A DNA stretch of 64,000 bases from contig CM070618.1 in NCBI GenBank assembly GCA_036346255.1, positions 60,647,655-60,711,654 on the forward strand. The letters run 5' to 3'. This DNA is from Ampelocalamus luodianensis (lineage: Eukaryota > Streptophyta > Magnoliopsida > Poales > Poaceae). The notes below the pieces were generated by a model. That model worked only from the letters and a program-made list of their open reading frames with translations. It had not been told where the DNA came from and did no database searches. Below, piece by piece: positions 11,590 to 21,805 of the stretch (its first letter is position 1; every line of letters begins with the position of its first letter). Position numbers and translations under genes: made by a program.

Positions 11590-12765
11590 ATTGAAAACAA
11601 AAATTTAACACGTACCAAAGAACAAATAGGTGCGGATCTTTGCTCGCGCATGCGAGACTCCGATTCCCAAGTGGCTTCTCTCTCGATTGATGAGACCAAA
11701 GGATCTTGACATACTTGAGTTTTATTCCTCAAAACCGCTCTGATTTTTCCGAATTTTCACCGGTCGGGACTCAAAAGTAAGGTCTGTTCAATGCTCAACG
11801 GCTCCATTGGAATTGCATGCTCGAGGTCAAATAAGAACTTCCTCAACATGGACACAAGAAACACATTGTGAATCCCTCTCATAGATTCGAGGCGGATCAA
11901 GCGGTAAGCCAAATTTCCAACTCTTGCCACAATCGAAGCGGTCCGATGTACCTTGGGCTAAGCTTTCCTTTAGTACCGAAGCATTACTCGCCTTTGGTAG
12001 GCGATACTCTCGAAGGACCTCGTCACCCGTTGAACTCCAATTCTCGCCTCGACATCTGCGTAGCTCTTACGCCGGCTCTGGGCGGCTAACAAGTTCCTTC
12101 TAACCTGTCACTCTAGCCACGGTTCTTGAACCCATTACGGACCAAGATTGCCCGCTCTCCCACTGCATCCCAACACAACGGGATCTGCATTTCCGCCATA
12201 AAGGACTTCAAATGGTGCGGCTCGGATCTTTGGAGTGATAACTATTATTATAAGCAAACTCGCCAAAGCTAGATGGTCTTCCAACCTCCTTTCCAAGACA
12301 TAACACAACATCGAGCATATCTTCAAGCGTGCAGATGGTGCGCTCGGGTGACCATCGGTTTGGGGATGAAAGCGCGGTACTAAGGCAGTGAGTCCCCAAA
12401 GCATTCTGCAAGCTCTCCCAAAACTTGGAGACAAACTTAGCATCTCGATCTGAAACAATCGTCTTCGGCACCCCGTGCAACCGCACTATCTCTCGCACAT
12501 AAAGAGGAGCTAAATCACTTGCCGTGTTAGTCGTACGAATAGGAATAAAATGTGCCGACTTACTAAACCGGTCCACTATGACCCAAATAGCATCCTTTCC
12601 GCGCTGCGTACGGGGTAATCCAACTACAAAATCCATAGAGATGTCATCCCATGGCCACATCGGAACCTCTAAAGGTTGCAACAACCCTGCTGGTCGCTTA
12701 TGCTCGGCCTTAACCCGCTGGCAAACTCCACATGATGCCACATACTGAGCAATATCAACTTTCAT
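11590..12765 (-). pseudogene. Chromovirus integrase with chromodomain-like tail
   Basis: The minus-strand frame from 12,765 shows the zinc-finger end SCGVCQRVKAEHKRPAGLLQPL. The catalytic core follows: MDFVVGLPRTQRGKDAIWVI, VDRFSKSAHFIP and VSDRDAKFVSKFWESLQNALGT. After a frame change it continues with PERTICTLEDML and FAYNNSYHS. The D-D-E positions are recognisable. Further downstream (about 11,720-11,600) KILWSHQSRE and ATWESE in neighbouring frames match the end of a chromodomain, which is why I place it in the Tekay/Del group. Frame breaks near 12,340 and 12,270 prevent a single ORF. Confidence 0.75.
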
Positions 12766-13226
12766 CCTTTTCCACGAAACTCTTCTTCAAATCCTTGTAC
12801 ATCTTGGTCTCACTGGATGTACCGTATCTGATGTCTGCGTGCGCTTCCTTTAGTATCTCATCCTTGACTGTGCCTTCTGTGGCACACATAGTCGACCATA
12901 AATCGCAATGCACGACTCATCTATCTTTGAAATGGCCTTGTTTGCCCTCATCTAGGCGTTTCCTCGCCGACTGAAACATTTGATCAAGTGTTGTGCTTCC
13001 CTTTCGATCTGGAGCAGTTGACTCAAGAAGCATACGGGTCTCAGTTAGGCGGTGCCCGCAAAACAAAAGGAGATATCCATACGCTCTAAATCGGCAATGA
13101 GACAAGCGAGAGTAGGAGGTGTCGCCTTGCGACTCGAGCATCGGCTACAACATTTGCCTTGCCGGATGATCTTGAATGGTGACATCATAGTCTTTTATCA
13201 ATTCCAACCATCTCCTCTGCCTCGGT

Positions 13227-14309
13227 TTAAATCTTTCTAGGTAAAGATGTATTTGGACTCTTGTGATCGGTGAAAATGTCACAAGATTCGCCATACAAAT
13301 AATGGCGCCAAATCTTCAAAGCAAGAACCACTGCGGCCGACTCTAAATCGTGAGTAGGATAATTACATTCATGATTCTTCAATCGCCATGATGCATAGGC
13401 AATCACCTTGCCATCTGCATAAGTACACAACCAAGCCCAACTCTAGATGCATCTGAATAAATAGTGAACCGCTTCTGGTTCGGAAGAGTGAGAACTGGGC
13501 GGTCACCAATCTATCCTTCAAAGTCTGAAACCGTTCACACGTCGATCCACTGAAACTTGACCCCTTTACGTGTCAATCGTGACATTGGTCTAGCAAGGGT
13601 AGAAAACCCTCCACAAAACGCCGATAATAACCGGCTAAACCCGAAAACTCCTTACTTCTTTTACATTAGTTGGTCTTTTCCATTCCACCACTATTGAGAT
13701 CTTACTTGGATCGATGAAATGCCCTCTTGATTAATTACATGGCGAAACCCAACTTGAAAATCCGAATTCACATTTCTTGATTTGGCATAAAATTGGTTCA
13801 CTCTCAGGGTCTCAAGTACCAACCTCAGATGCTGAGCATGATCTTCTTTCGTCTTGGAATAAATCAAGATATCATCAATGAATACTACGACGAAATCATC
13901 AAGGAAAGGGTGCAACATACTATTCATGGCTTCCATGAAAATCGCAAAAGCATTGGTTAGCCCAAAGACATAACCTTATACTCATAATGACCATACCTTG
14001 TAGAAAAAGTGTCTTCTCAATATCTTGCTCTCGAACTCTAATCTGATTATAACCTGACTGAAGGTCAATTTTGGAGAATATTTTAGCTCCCTTCAACTGA
14101 TCAAAGAGATCCTCAATACGGGGCAAGGGATATTTATTCTTCACAGTTGCTTGGTTAAGAGCCCGGTAATCCACACACATACGCCAACTACCGTCCTTCT
14201 TCTTAGTGAAAAGAACAGGAGCTCCCCACGGCGAAACACTACGCTGAATCAAACCTTTGGATAGCAAATCATCCAATTGCTTTTCAACTCCTCCTAAAGG
14301 GACGCGCAA
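13227..14309 (-). pseudogene. Chromovirus reverse transcriptase and RNase H
   Basis: From 14,309 the RT fingers read LDDLLSKGLIQRSVSPWGAP, VLFTKKKDGSWRMCVDYRAL and FSKIDLQSGYNQIRV. After a frame change near 13,930 the catalytic FIDDILIYS (the YxDD box) and HAQHLRLVLETLR follow. RNase H appears at 13,430-13,227 with KVIAYASWRLKNHECNYPTHD and IFTDHKS. Domain order RT-RNase H-integrase is that of Ty3/gypsy. Breaks at about 13,985, 13,690 and 13,500 stop a continuous reading. Confidence 0.82.
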
Positions 14310-14900
14310 AACGATATGGAGATATAGAAATAGGTGCAGTTCCGGAACAAGATCTATCAGAATTCCACTTTACGCTGGGGGCATTCGAGAAGCTCTCAGG
14401 AAAAACATCGGGAAACTCATTCACTACCAGAATATCTTCAATACGAAGTGGAGATTCAGACTTCTCGCTAAGGGACCAAAGCAACCCAATGGCTGAAGCT
14501 CGGCGATCGGGAAACAGACTAGCCAACACGAACAAGGAATCGAGGCGGCGCGCTACTGAAATACGATTCGTCACCCGATGGAGCTGCAAAGTCACCGTCT
14601 TCCAAAAGCAACAAATCTTGGCACGATAATTGAATAACCAGTCCATACCCAAAATAACATCAAAGGTGATAAGCGAATCACCATAAGGTTGGAAGTGAAA
14701 TTCTCATCTTCAATAGTGATAGTACAGCCGAGACACGTGTAGAGCTAGAAATAAGACCCCGGAGAACCACCACCACGGACTCGGATATAAGCGCACCTCA
14801 AACTCGCCCTTCTAACAAAATCTAAGGACACAAAAGAATAAGTAGCTCAGGAATCAAATAGTACGAAAGCCTCATGTGAATCAACTAGCAAAGTACACAT
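14284..14900 (-). pseudogene. Chromovirus protease region
   Basis: MGMDWLFNYRAKICCFWKTV at 14,652 is the conserved GMDWL stretch after the retropepsin flap in gypsy polyproteins. It is followed by a linker to RT (FPDVFPES). The D-[ST]-G active-site portion should lie upstream around 14,700-14,880, where the frame is disrupted and I could not confirm the motif. Confidence 0.55.
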
Positions 14901-16337
14901 TACCACGTTAGGGCGGCCCACGGTATCGAGGAGTAGGCATGGCGTAGACTCCCATGGGCACCGGAGCGGAGGACGCACCAAACTCTGTGAAGGATGGCGA
15001 GAACTGCTGCGGGAGAAGCATACAAAGGTGGTGCGAGGCAGGCGGGGTTCGAGAGAACCCGCGGAGGCGCGCGGAGTAAAGCGTAGGAGGAACCCATCTC
15101 AAGAAAAAGCGAGGTGCAGGTGGAGCGGCTAGAGTCAATCCCAGCCCGAGGTGCACCGAAGAAGACGCATGGCTGGGCGCTTCCACTTAATGATACTCGT
15201 TGGGTTCGTTTGCAAGCCGGCGCTTTGTGGCCTTCCGCCACACCGCGACACGTCCCTCTGAAAGAACACTCGAAGACCGGTGACCCTCTCCACATCTGAA
15301 ACATTTCATACCTTGTCCGGGACGGAGGCACGGTGAGGTGTGGGCGACGAAGTGCGTGGCGCCGAGGAAGAAGAGCGCCATCTTGACTGAATCGGCGAGG
15401 CGGCGACTCCTTGAAATCTCTTGGATGCGGTGTTGAGAAGACCCGCCTCCACCACTAAAGCTCGCTTCGCCCTTGCGAAACCACCAACAGAGCAGTGCCA
15501 CTAGGCGATTGCGTCTCGAAGGAGATTCCTCACGGCTCCATTCCTCTAGCTTGCTCAACCACCGTCTTGAAATCACGCAAGACGATGCCCCGAATCGGCG
15601 ATACTCTGAACGAGACCCCGACGGAACCTCTTGGCCTTCTCCATATCATCATTGGCTACGCTGGTACAAGCGTGCAGGTGTTGAACTCGACCTCATACTC
15701 CGATCTTGACCTATGACCACGAGTCAGCGTCGTGACGCTCCATCTTCTCCACGAAAGAATCCGGATAGTACTTGGCTCTAAATTGCCCCACGAAAACTTC
15801 CCAAGTAACGGTCCTCCCTTTGGGTCCTAGCGAGAAACCCCTTCCACTAGATATCGGCAGCCCTTCGGTTGAAAGGCTACAAAACAAACCCTTTGCACCG
15901 AGTTCATCTCCAATGCATCAAGCGCCGCTCCATGTACGGAGCCAATCTGCTGCTGGCGGGTACCGCCCCATCAAAAGTGTCAAGTCGGCGACATCCACTC
16001 GCGGAGACTTATCCTAGTCTCGGGTGGAACCACTGCAACGATCGGACCCTGCAGGGAGACGGCGGCGGAAGAAGCGGCGAACAGCGGCGAGCAGCGGTAA
16101 GGAACAGCGGCAGTTGAGCGCACGCATCTGGCGACGGGCTGCTCGTTCTCCCTCTCAAGATTCTCGAATAATAATAGCCGACGCCGCTGGGCATCCACGG
16201 CCGCGCGGCAGAGCCTCGGCGGTGGATGGCGGTGAGGCAACCTCCTCAGCAGCTCCACCAGCAGCCTCTTCTGCGGAGGTTGCAGAAACAACCGGACCAC
16301 GGCCCGGCAGACGACCACGCCCTCTACCTCTCGCCAT
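14900..16337 (-). pseudogene. Chromovirus gag
   Basis: A start at 16,337 gives an Arg/Gly-rich opening (MARGRGRGRLPGRG) followed by an acidic Ala/Glu stretch. Further along, CFRCGEGHRSS near 15,300 is a zinc-knuckle remnant whose C-x2-C-x4-H-x4-C spacing is one residue short, consistent with a nearby indel. Between them the sequence is in several frames. Gag would form the particle and bind element RNA. Confidence 0.55.
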
Positions 16338-16522
16338 CTAAGAACACCACAACCGAACAAAACTAAACACTTAACTTAGCGGTTCAAAAGAAGCACGGAA
16401 CTAAACAACATTTGCACAACAAATAAAGCATAACGGCGAAGTGCGGAAACAATGAATTACCCAACCCAACCTCACGCACGCAGTGTGTCAATTTAATAAT
16501 TTTATTTTAACCACGGACCTAA

Positions 16523-16540
16523 AGCCGCTCGATACCAAGC
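16523..16540 (-). promoter_or_regulatory. Primer-binding site of the chromovirus
   Basis: On the minus strand, two bases after the 5' LTR end (TGTTACA), the sequence TTGGTATCGAGCGGC matches the complement of initiator-methionine tRNA (TGGTATCAGAGC) except for one missing A. The missing base is at a CAG site, like many LTR differences. Confidence 0.72.
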
Positions 16541-18774
16541 TGTAACACCCCAACTCGGCATGAGCACGGAATGCTACTATCCTAAGCTAAACCACAAAAT
16601 TTCGACATAACCTCTTTGGTATACGACAATACAGGAGGTTTTTCACAATAAATCATAAAACAATAATAAAATCAGATATAAGACTTAATCATAAATTCTA
16701 ATTAACCGACTAAGTTAACACCTTGGCTATTCGAAGTCAAGATGCTAACCACCAATTTAACATAAGCCATACATCATAAAACTTCTCAATAACATCGATC
16801 AATCCTCAAAGATCATAAAGAATGCCATCCAAGACTAGATTTATTTATTACAATCGAAAGTTAACATAATAGAGTCTTTATTCATTCTTGCAATGGAACT
16901 AAGGTGAAGTGCATTATTCGAGTAGTGCATGTCTACTCCTCCCAAGATAACCTCATCGATCACCTAGAAATAGATAAACAAAGCAAGGGTGAGTCCATGA
17001 CTCAACAAGTACAATAATTAAAAACACATTTATCAATACGAATAAGACCTACACGGCCTCGACATTAATCATAACACAAATGAGTACTTATGATGACATG
17101 AAATGAATGCTTAAACATCAAGGGAATGGATGCACACACATATACGGTATAGTCGGTGAACACCGTCGGTGTTCACTCAAGCCCGCATCTTAACAAAAAT
17201 GCGGGATCCACTTCCCGTATGAAGAACGTTTCATACGGGTGTCCAACATTGCCCATATTGGAATTAATGGGTCTTACTCAACCATCCTGGAATTGATGGT
17301 CTCCTCATCCACTCCGTGGGCGGCAAAAGATAATGAATGCATGAAGCAACTTAATGAGTATAACATTACCATCATTTCTATTCATGAAACCAACATAGAA
17401 ACAAAACATGGATATTTCACTTCATACTACACAAGAGTTATCACAGACGCACATATCAACAACCACAATGCACAAGCGTTTAGATCAACAATGTACTTGC
17501 CTTCCGCGTTGAGGCGCGTTAGTCGGAAGCGATGGCGTTCCTAAACTCGAAGCTCCGCCCTAACCAATGAAATAAAATCAATAAGAACACCAAAATACCC
17601 AATTCTACTAATCAACGCTATACACGCTTCCCGAAGACTCTAGTCGATAATACAAAACTTAAACTGAAATCAACAATTTATGTCATAACTTAATTCTGGA
17701 CAGCGGCACGGTAAATGACATATCTTAAGATCTGGAAGTCGAAAAGAGGTGAACCCAATTTCTGTAGCTTCTTAACTGACTAATCTACAATACTCTAGTT
17801 GACGTGATAAACCAATTTGGCCAATTTAATGGGTTAATAATTGCTTGAACTTTCAGTACAGAAACTGTCTACAGAATGAACAGCAGAAATAAAAGATCAT
17901 AACTTTCATTAGGTAACTCCAAATTGAACGTTCTTTACCAATCTGAAAAGTTCATCGAATCCTCTACAATAACCTAGTTGGGTGAACTTTCAGTTTCGAC
18001 CAATTTCCCTTTCAAAATTTAGGAAATAACCAGACAGTTTATTCTCGTCAGATTTCTGGCAGCAGGTACTAAAACATCCATAACTTTTGACTCGGACCTC
18101 GGAATCAAGTGAACTTGGTGTCCACTGAAACTTAAGAACGAGGCCTAGATATCTCTAGGAGACCAAACCTTCAGATTCTGCCTAAAAACAACCGAAACAA
18201 TCCCTCCAACATACAGGACAGAATCAGTCTTTACACGCAGCGAGTCTGCCTAGACAATTATGAATCCAAATCGCTTCTACCAACAAACAAAACAATGAGA
18301 CTCGGCATCGTTACCCTTGCTGCAACCAGGGAGTAGGTAGACGAATCACGGAGAAGACGATCTCCCTCCTTCTCACCTCTTTTGCCCCAAACAAGCTGCT
18401 GTCCTCCTCAACTCCTTGCGCAACCGGCAGCGGGAGAAGGTCGAGGCCGGTTGGGGAGGCAAACTAGTAGGGACCAGCACCCGGGGAGGTTGGGGGCGAC
18501 TCCTAGGGGCAGGGGTGCGAGGGGGAAGAGAGGAGGAAGGGAGGGGGCGGCCAAAGGGAAGATGGGGGGTTCGGCCAAGGGGGAAGGAAAAGGGGGGCTG
18601 GTTAGGGTTTAGAGGGGGGAGGGGCGCATGGGCCTAAGCCCATGGCCGGCCAAGGGGTTGGAAAGGCTACCCAGAGGCCCACGACCCTAAACAACTCCGA
18701 AAACTGAGAGTTTTAAGCTTTCCAGAGTTCCCCGATTAATTTCTTTCTTTCCCGAAGAAAAACAGGGTATGACA
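16541..18774 (-). repeat. 5' LTR of the chromovirus (in coding sense)
   Basis: 2,234 bp, TGTAACACCCC...GGTATGACA, colinear with 9,308-11,526. Most differences from that copy are 1-3 base indels at CAG, CTG or CCG or in G/C runs; true substitutions are few. Confidence 0.92.
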
Positions 18775-18779
18775 ATTAC

Positions 18780-18862
18780 GTGGTCGTAAGTTCTTCTACG
18801 ATCACTTCTGGTTGTAAGTTTTTCTACGACCAGTTCCAAGTCATAAGGATTTCTACGACAAT
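18780..18862. repeat. Palindrome array 1 (Tat copy A, antisense-gene intron)
   Basis: Three units of the type GTCGTAAG-N-CTACGAC start at about 18,780, 18,809 and 18,838, one every ~29 bp. They are the continuation of the unit at 9,280-9,303 on the other side of the chromovirus. They lie just past the donor site (18,922) of an antisense-gene exon, that is, in its intron. Confidence 0.8.
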
Positions 18863-18922
18863 CCATATAAGTATTGTACGAGTAGTCGAAACATAAAACG
18901 ATTACGAGCATCAATGACTCAC

Positions 18923-21383
18923 CACCTCTCTGCTTGCTCGCAGAGTACTGCTTTCTCTTGTCGTGGCTTAACAAGTTGCCGGTTGTACTCGCAAATTGTG
19001 GCAATTTGTTCCAAAGCTTTCTGCAAAAAGAAATACAAAGAGAGGCGAGGATAAAACCATACTTATAGGTATCGTCAGATACTTACATTCATGCTCGTCC
19101 GAGCGAACATGGAGACTATCCTTGTCGGATCTTTCAACCCATCCATCTCCCCGACTCGTTTCCACTAAACCCTTTCGAGACGTTCGTCATCGAAAACTTC
19201 CCCACAGTCGGGAATGTTACTAGGATGAGGGACTCGGTCGCGAGATCTGTAGGCGAAAGATCCTACGATAGAAGCAGGGCGAAAGATCCTACGATAGAAC
19301 CAGGGCCAAAGAAATCAGAGCAGAAGTTAAAGTACTCCTCTTCCTCTAACTCTGTGATGGTAACACCGCCTAGAGGACCGAAAGACACATCCTCGACAAC
19401 CTCCTTACTAGTGCAGTGGTCAGAGCTCTCAACACCACCTTCTCCTGGCGTCTCCTTCATGGCCTCCCTTGTCTCCACCTCCATCTCTACGACTACATTA
19501 GTGGTCGTAGCAACTTCAGCAGCGACAACTCCTTCCACCATGGGAATGGCGGTGGTGCTCTGACCACTACTTGCCGCTCCTCATTCTTTGAAGAAGTAGC
19601 AGCGGGCTTCTCAGTAGAAGCATCCATGGGGGCTGAAGGAGTTGGGCTAAGATTACAAAACAGAGAGTAAGTTAACTCGTGAAAAACAAAGGGTAAATAT
19701 TGTTCTTACACTTTTGTTTTTTACATACTTCTGCGTCCTGGACCTAACCAGGAACTTGGAAGCAACCTTCCCAACGGAAGATTTCTTCGACTTCTTCTCG
19801 ACTACTTTTGATCGAGATTCAATCAGGTGAACAGGAGTCACCACTTCGTGGCCCTCCTGACTCCCCGAGTGGCCGAGATCTGCCTCGACCATTTCAAGAG
19901 CATTGCTCCCCTTGACCTCAGGCTCTACTGGAGCCGCAGTTTTCTTTACAAAAGACATGAAGCTTTTCCAGTTCTCCTTTTCTAGCCTCTTTACAAAGTC
20001 ACGAGAAGCAGAAACTGTGAAAGTCTTGTTGTCGTAATAGAAGGGTACCTTGGCCTTGGGGGCTTTGTGCTTGAGGGCTATGGCAGTTTCATCCACCCTT
20101 GCCTTCGCCCCAACAGCCATGTCTGCAGCGAATTGGGCGAAGGGAGCAGTAGGACTTGAACTCGTACCACCCTTGTCGACGACCTTTACAAGTCGACGCC
20201 TTTTGGTTGGAGGAGCTTTTGCTTGCTCCGCTTGCGCCACTGCCCCAACGAACACCAATGCGACTTCCGCGTCATCTTGGCGATCTTCCATGCCTACTTT
20301 CTGTTAAAACCAGAAAAGAGAACGTCACTAAAGTGGTCGTAAGATTTTCTACGATCACTCGCTGGTCGTAAGTTCTTCTACGACCAGCCCACAGTCGTAA
20401 GTCCATTTACGACTATAAAAGCCTAAGGATGAAGTCAATTTCCGATTACCTTTAGGCGCTCCACCTTTTCCTCTGCGGTCAAAACCGCAATAATTTGAGG
20501 AGCCGCTACGTTTGATGGACTTTTTTCACAGATGAGTTTGACACGGGCGTCAATCTCTGCCTGTGAAAGATCTGTGCAAACATATAGCATAGTCAACAGA
20601 CCAGATTAGAGATAACCAAAAACAGAGTCAAAAGTTAGAATTTCACTTACCCTCTTTGTAGTCCCTGGTCGGGTCTGTTGTCCCCAAGTACCTCCACATG
20701 GGAGGAATTCGCTTTTTCAGGGGACTAATGCGGCGCGTGATGAAGTCCTTCACCACGTGCCATCCGGTGAGTCCCACCACCTTCAAGTATTTGATAGCTT
20801 GAATATAGGGGGCGATCCGGTCAAGATCCCTGGGAGTCGAATCCTAGGAAGAAATCCTCTCAGCAGCATTTCCAATAAATGAAAGGTTGTCTTCCTTGGT
20901 GACCTCCCAGTAGAACCACTTCTTCTTCCACCCTGGCCACAAAGACCGGGTGAATATCTGAATGTACTCCTTCGACTTTTCATCATGGAGCTTCAGACCG
21001 CAACTCCTAGCAATTCCGACTTGTCGAGCCATCCCGTAATAGTATTGGAAAAGCTCGAGGTCCGCCGGAATCCCCAGGTATGCCTCACACAAATACACGA
21101 ATAAGCTTAATATTGTGATGGAATTAGGACTAAGGTTCACTAATTCCACCCCAAAGTGCTCGAGTATGAGTATGAGAAAAGGGTGAGCAGGCAATCGAAG
21201 GCCACACTCACAGTACGCCTGGAAGACAGGGATTTGCCCATCCTCCCCCAACGACCAGTGTTGTCCAACCGCCGAAATCCACTTTACGAGTACCTTCTCG
21301 GGAATTTTCTCGCCAGCAACAAAAGCGTTCATCTTCGCCATGTCCATCTCCGATTCGGCCCACTCAGAGACGGTCCTGGCCAT
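18923..21383 (-). pseudogene. Tat antisense spliced gene (copy A), 'putative gypsy-type transposon' domain protein
   Basis: On the strand opposite to pol. ATG at 21,383 (MARTVSEWAESEMDM). Exon a 21,383-20,651 holds KWISAVGQHW, IPVFQAYCECGLRLPAHPF and FLCEAYLGIP-like segments, the pattern annotated in plant genomes as 'putative gypsy type transposon' (Transposase_28). Exon b is 20,571-20,450 (ends EEKVERLK) and exon c 20,300-19,729 (a basic TKRRRLVKVVDKGG patch, then Lys/Glu-rich). Exon d runs from 19,646 with an acidic tail. A later exon ends before GTAAGT near 19,085, and another is 19,020-18,923 (ALEQIATICEYNRQLVK, coiled-coil-like). Donors and acceptors are canonical and phases match at a/b, b/c and c/d. 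A TAG in exon a (20,850; CAG in the expected frame) and a frameshift near 19,560 break it. Function unknown; extra antisense ORFs are known in Tat elements. Confidence 0.65.
20334..20412. repeat. Palindrome array 2 (intron b/c of the antisense gene)
   Basis: Three units at about 20,334, 20,363 and 20,392. The middle one has perfect 8-bp arms, TGGTCGTA...TACGACCA. They lie between the donor at 20,449 and the acceptor at 20,301. Confidence 0.85.
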
Positions 21384-21641
21384 TTTTTCTCACGAAAAGG
21401 AGATTTAGATTTGGAAAAGCTTCAAAAAAAGTGTACAGTTTTTGCTGGTGGCGGAGAAAACGAGACCTTAATCGGGAATTGCTCTAACGGACAGATCCTT
21501 TTAAATTTGCCTGTTCGAGAAAACCGAGGTTATTTTCACACCTCAAGCGAAATTACCTTCTTGGCCAAATATATTTTTGGTCAAACGAAATACCGATCGA
21601 AAAGGTTTTTTACTTTCGATCATTGTACCACGATTATTTCG

Positions 21642-21762
21642 TAATCGTAAGATTTTCTATGACTACCTTATATTTCTGATCAAATGAGACACGTGTTGAA
21701 GAGTTTTTCCTTCAACCTTTACCCTATAACCACCTAGTGGTCGTAAGAACATCTATGACTCC
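21642..21762. repeat. Scattered palindrome units upstream of the Tat 3' LTR
   Basis: Two units, TAATCGTA...TATGACTA at 21,642 and GTGGTCGTA...TATGACT at 21,737. They lie between the antisense-gene start (21,383) and the LTR (21,806), where a promoter for the antisense gene would be expected. Confidence 0.6.
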
Positions 21763-21790
21763 TTTTTCAAGTAAGTTATTTTCACTTGAA

Positions 21791-21805
21791 GTTGGGGGGG
21801 CTAGA
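21791..21805 (+). promoter_or_regulatory. Polypurine tract of Tat copy A
   Basis: GTTGGGGGGGCTAGA directly precedes the LTR start TGACGAGG at 21,806. Copy B has the same LTR start at 53,398 without the tract, as expected for a 5' LTR. Confidence 0.65.

Larger units (their letters stand above)
9308..18774 (-). mobile_element. Complete Tekay-like chromovirus LTR retrotransposon, 9.47 kb, TSD ATTAC
   Basis: Two near-identical LTRs (9,308-11,526 and 16,541-18,774) both run TGTAACACCCC...TATGACA. The element is flanked by the 5-bp direct repeat ATTAC (9,303-9,307 and 18,775-18,779). Coding is on the minus strand: gag near 16,337-14,900, then protease, RT, RNase H, integrase and a chromodomain-like tail. 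PBS and PPT are in the correct places for minus orientation. It inserted between two palindrome units of the Tat antisense gene. High LTR similarity implies a recent insertion. Frames are broken at many sites, but the pattern of breaks (see findings) suggests sequencing error contributes. Confidence 0.92.

Noticed and set aside
19235..19320. Short direct repeat GATCCTACGATAGAA as an array
   Set aside because: Only two copies; a local duplication within an exon of the Tat antisense gene.
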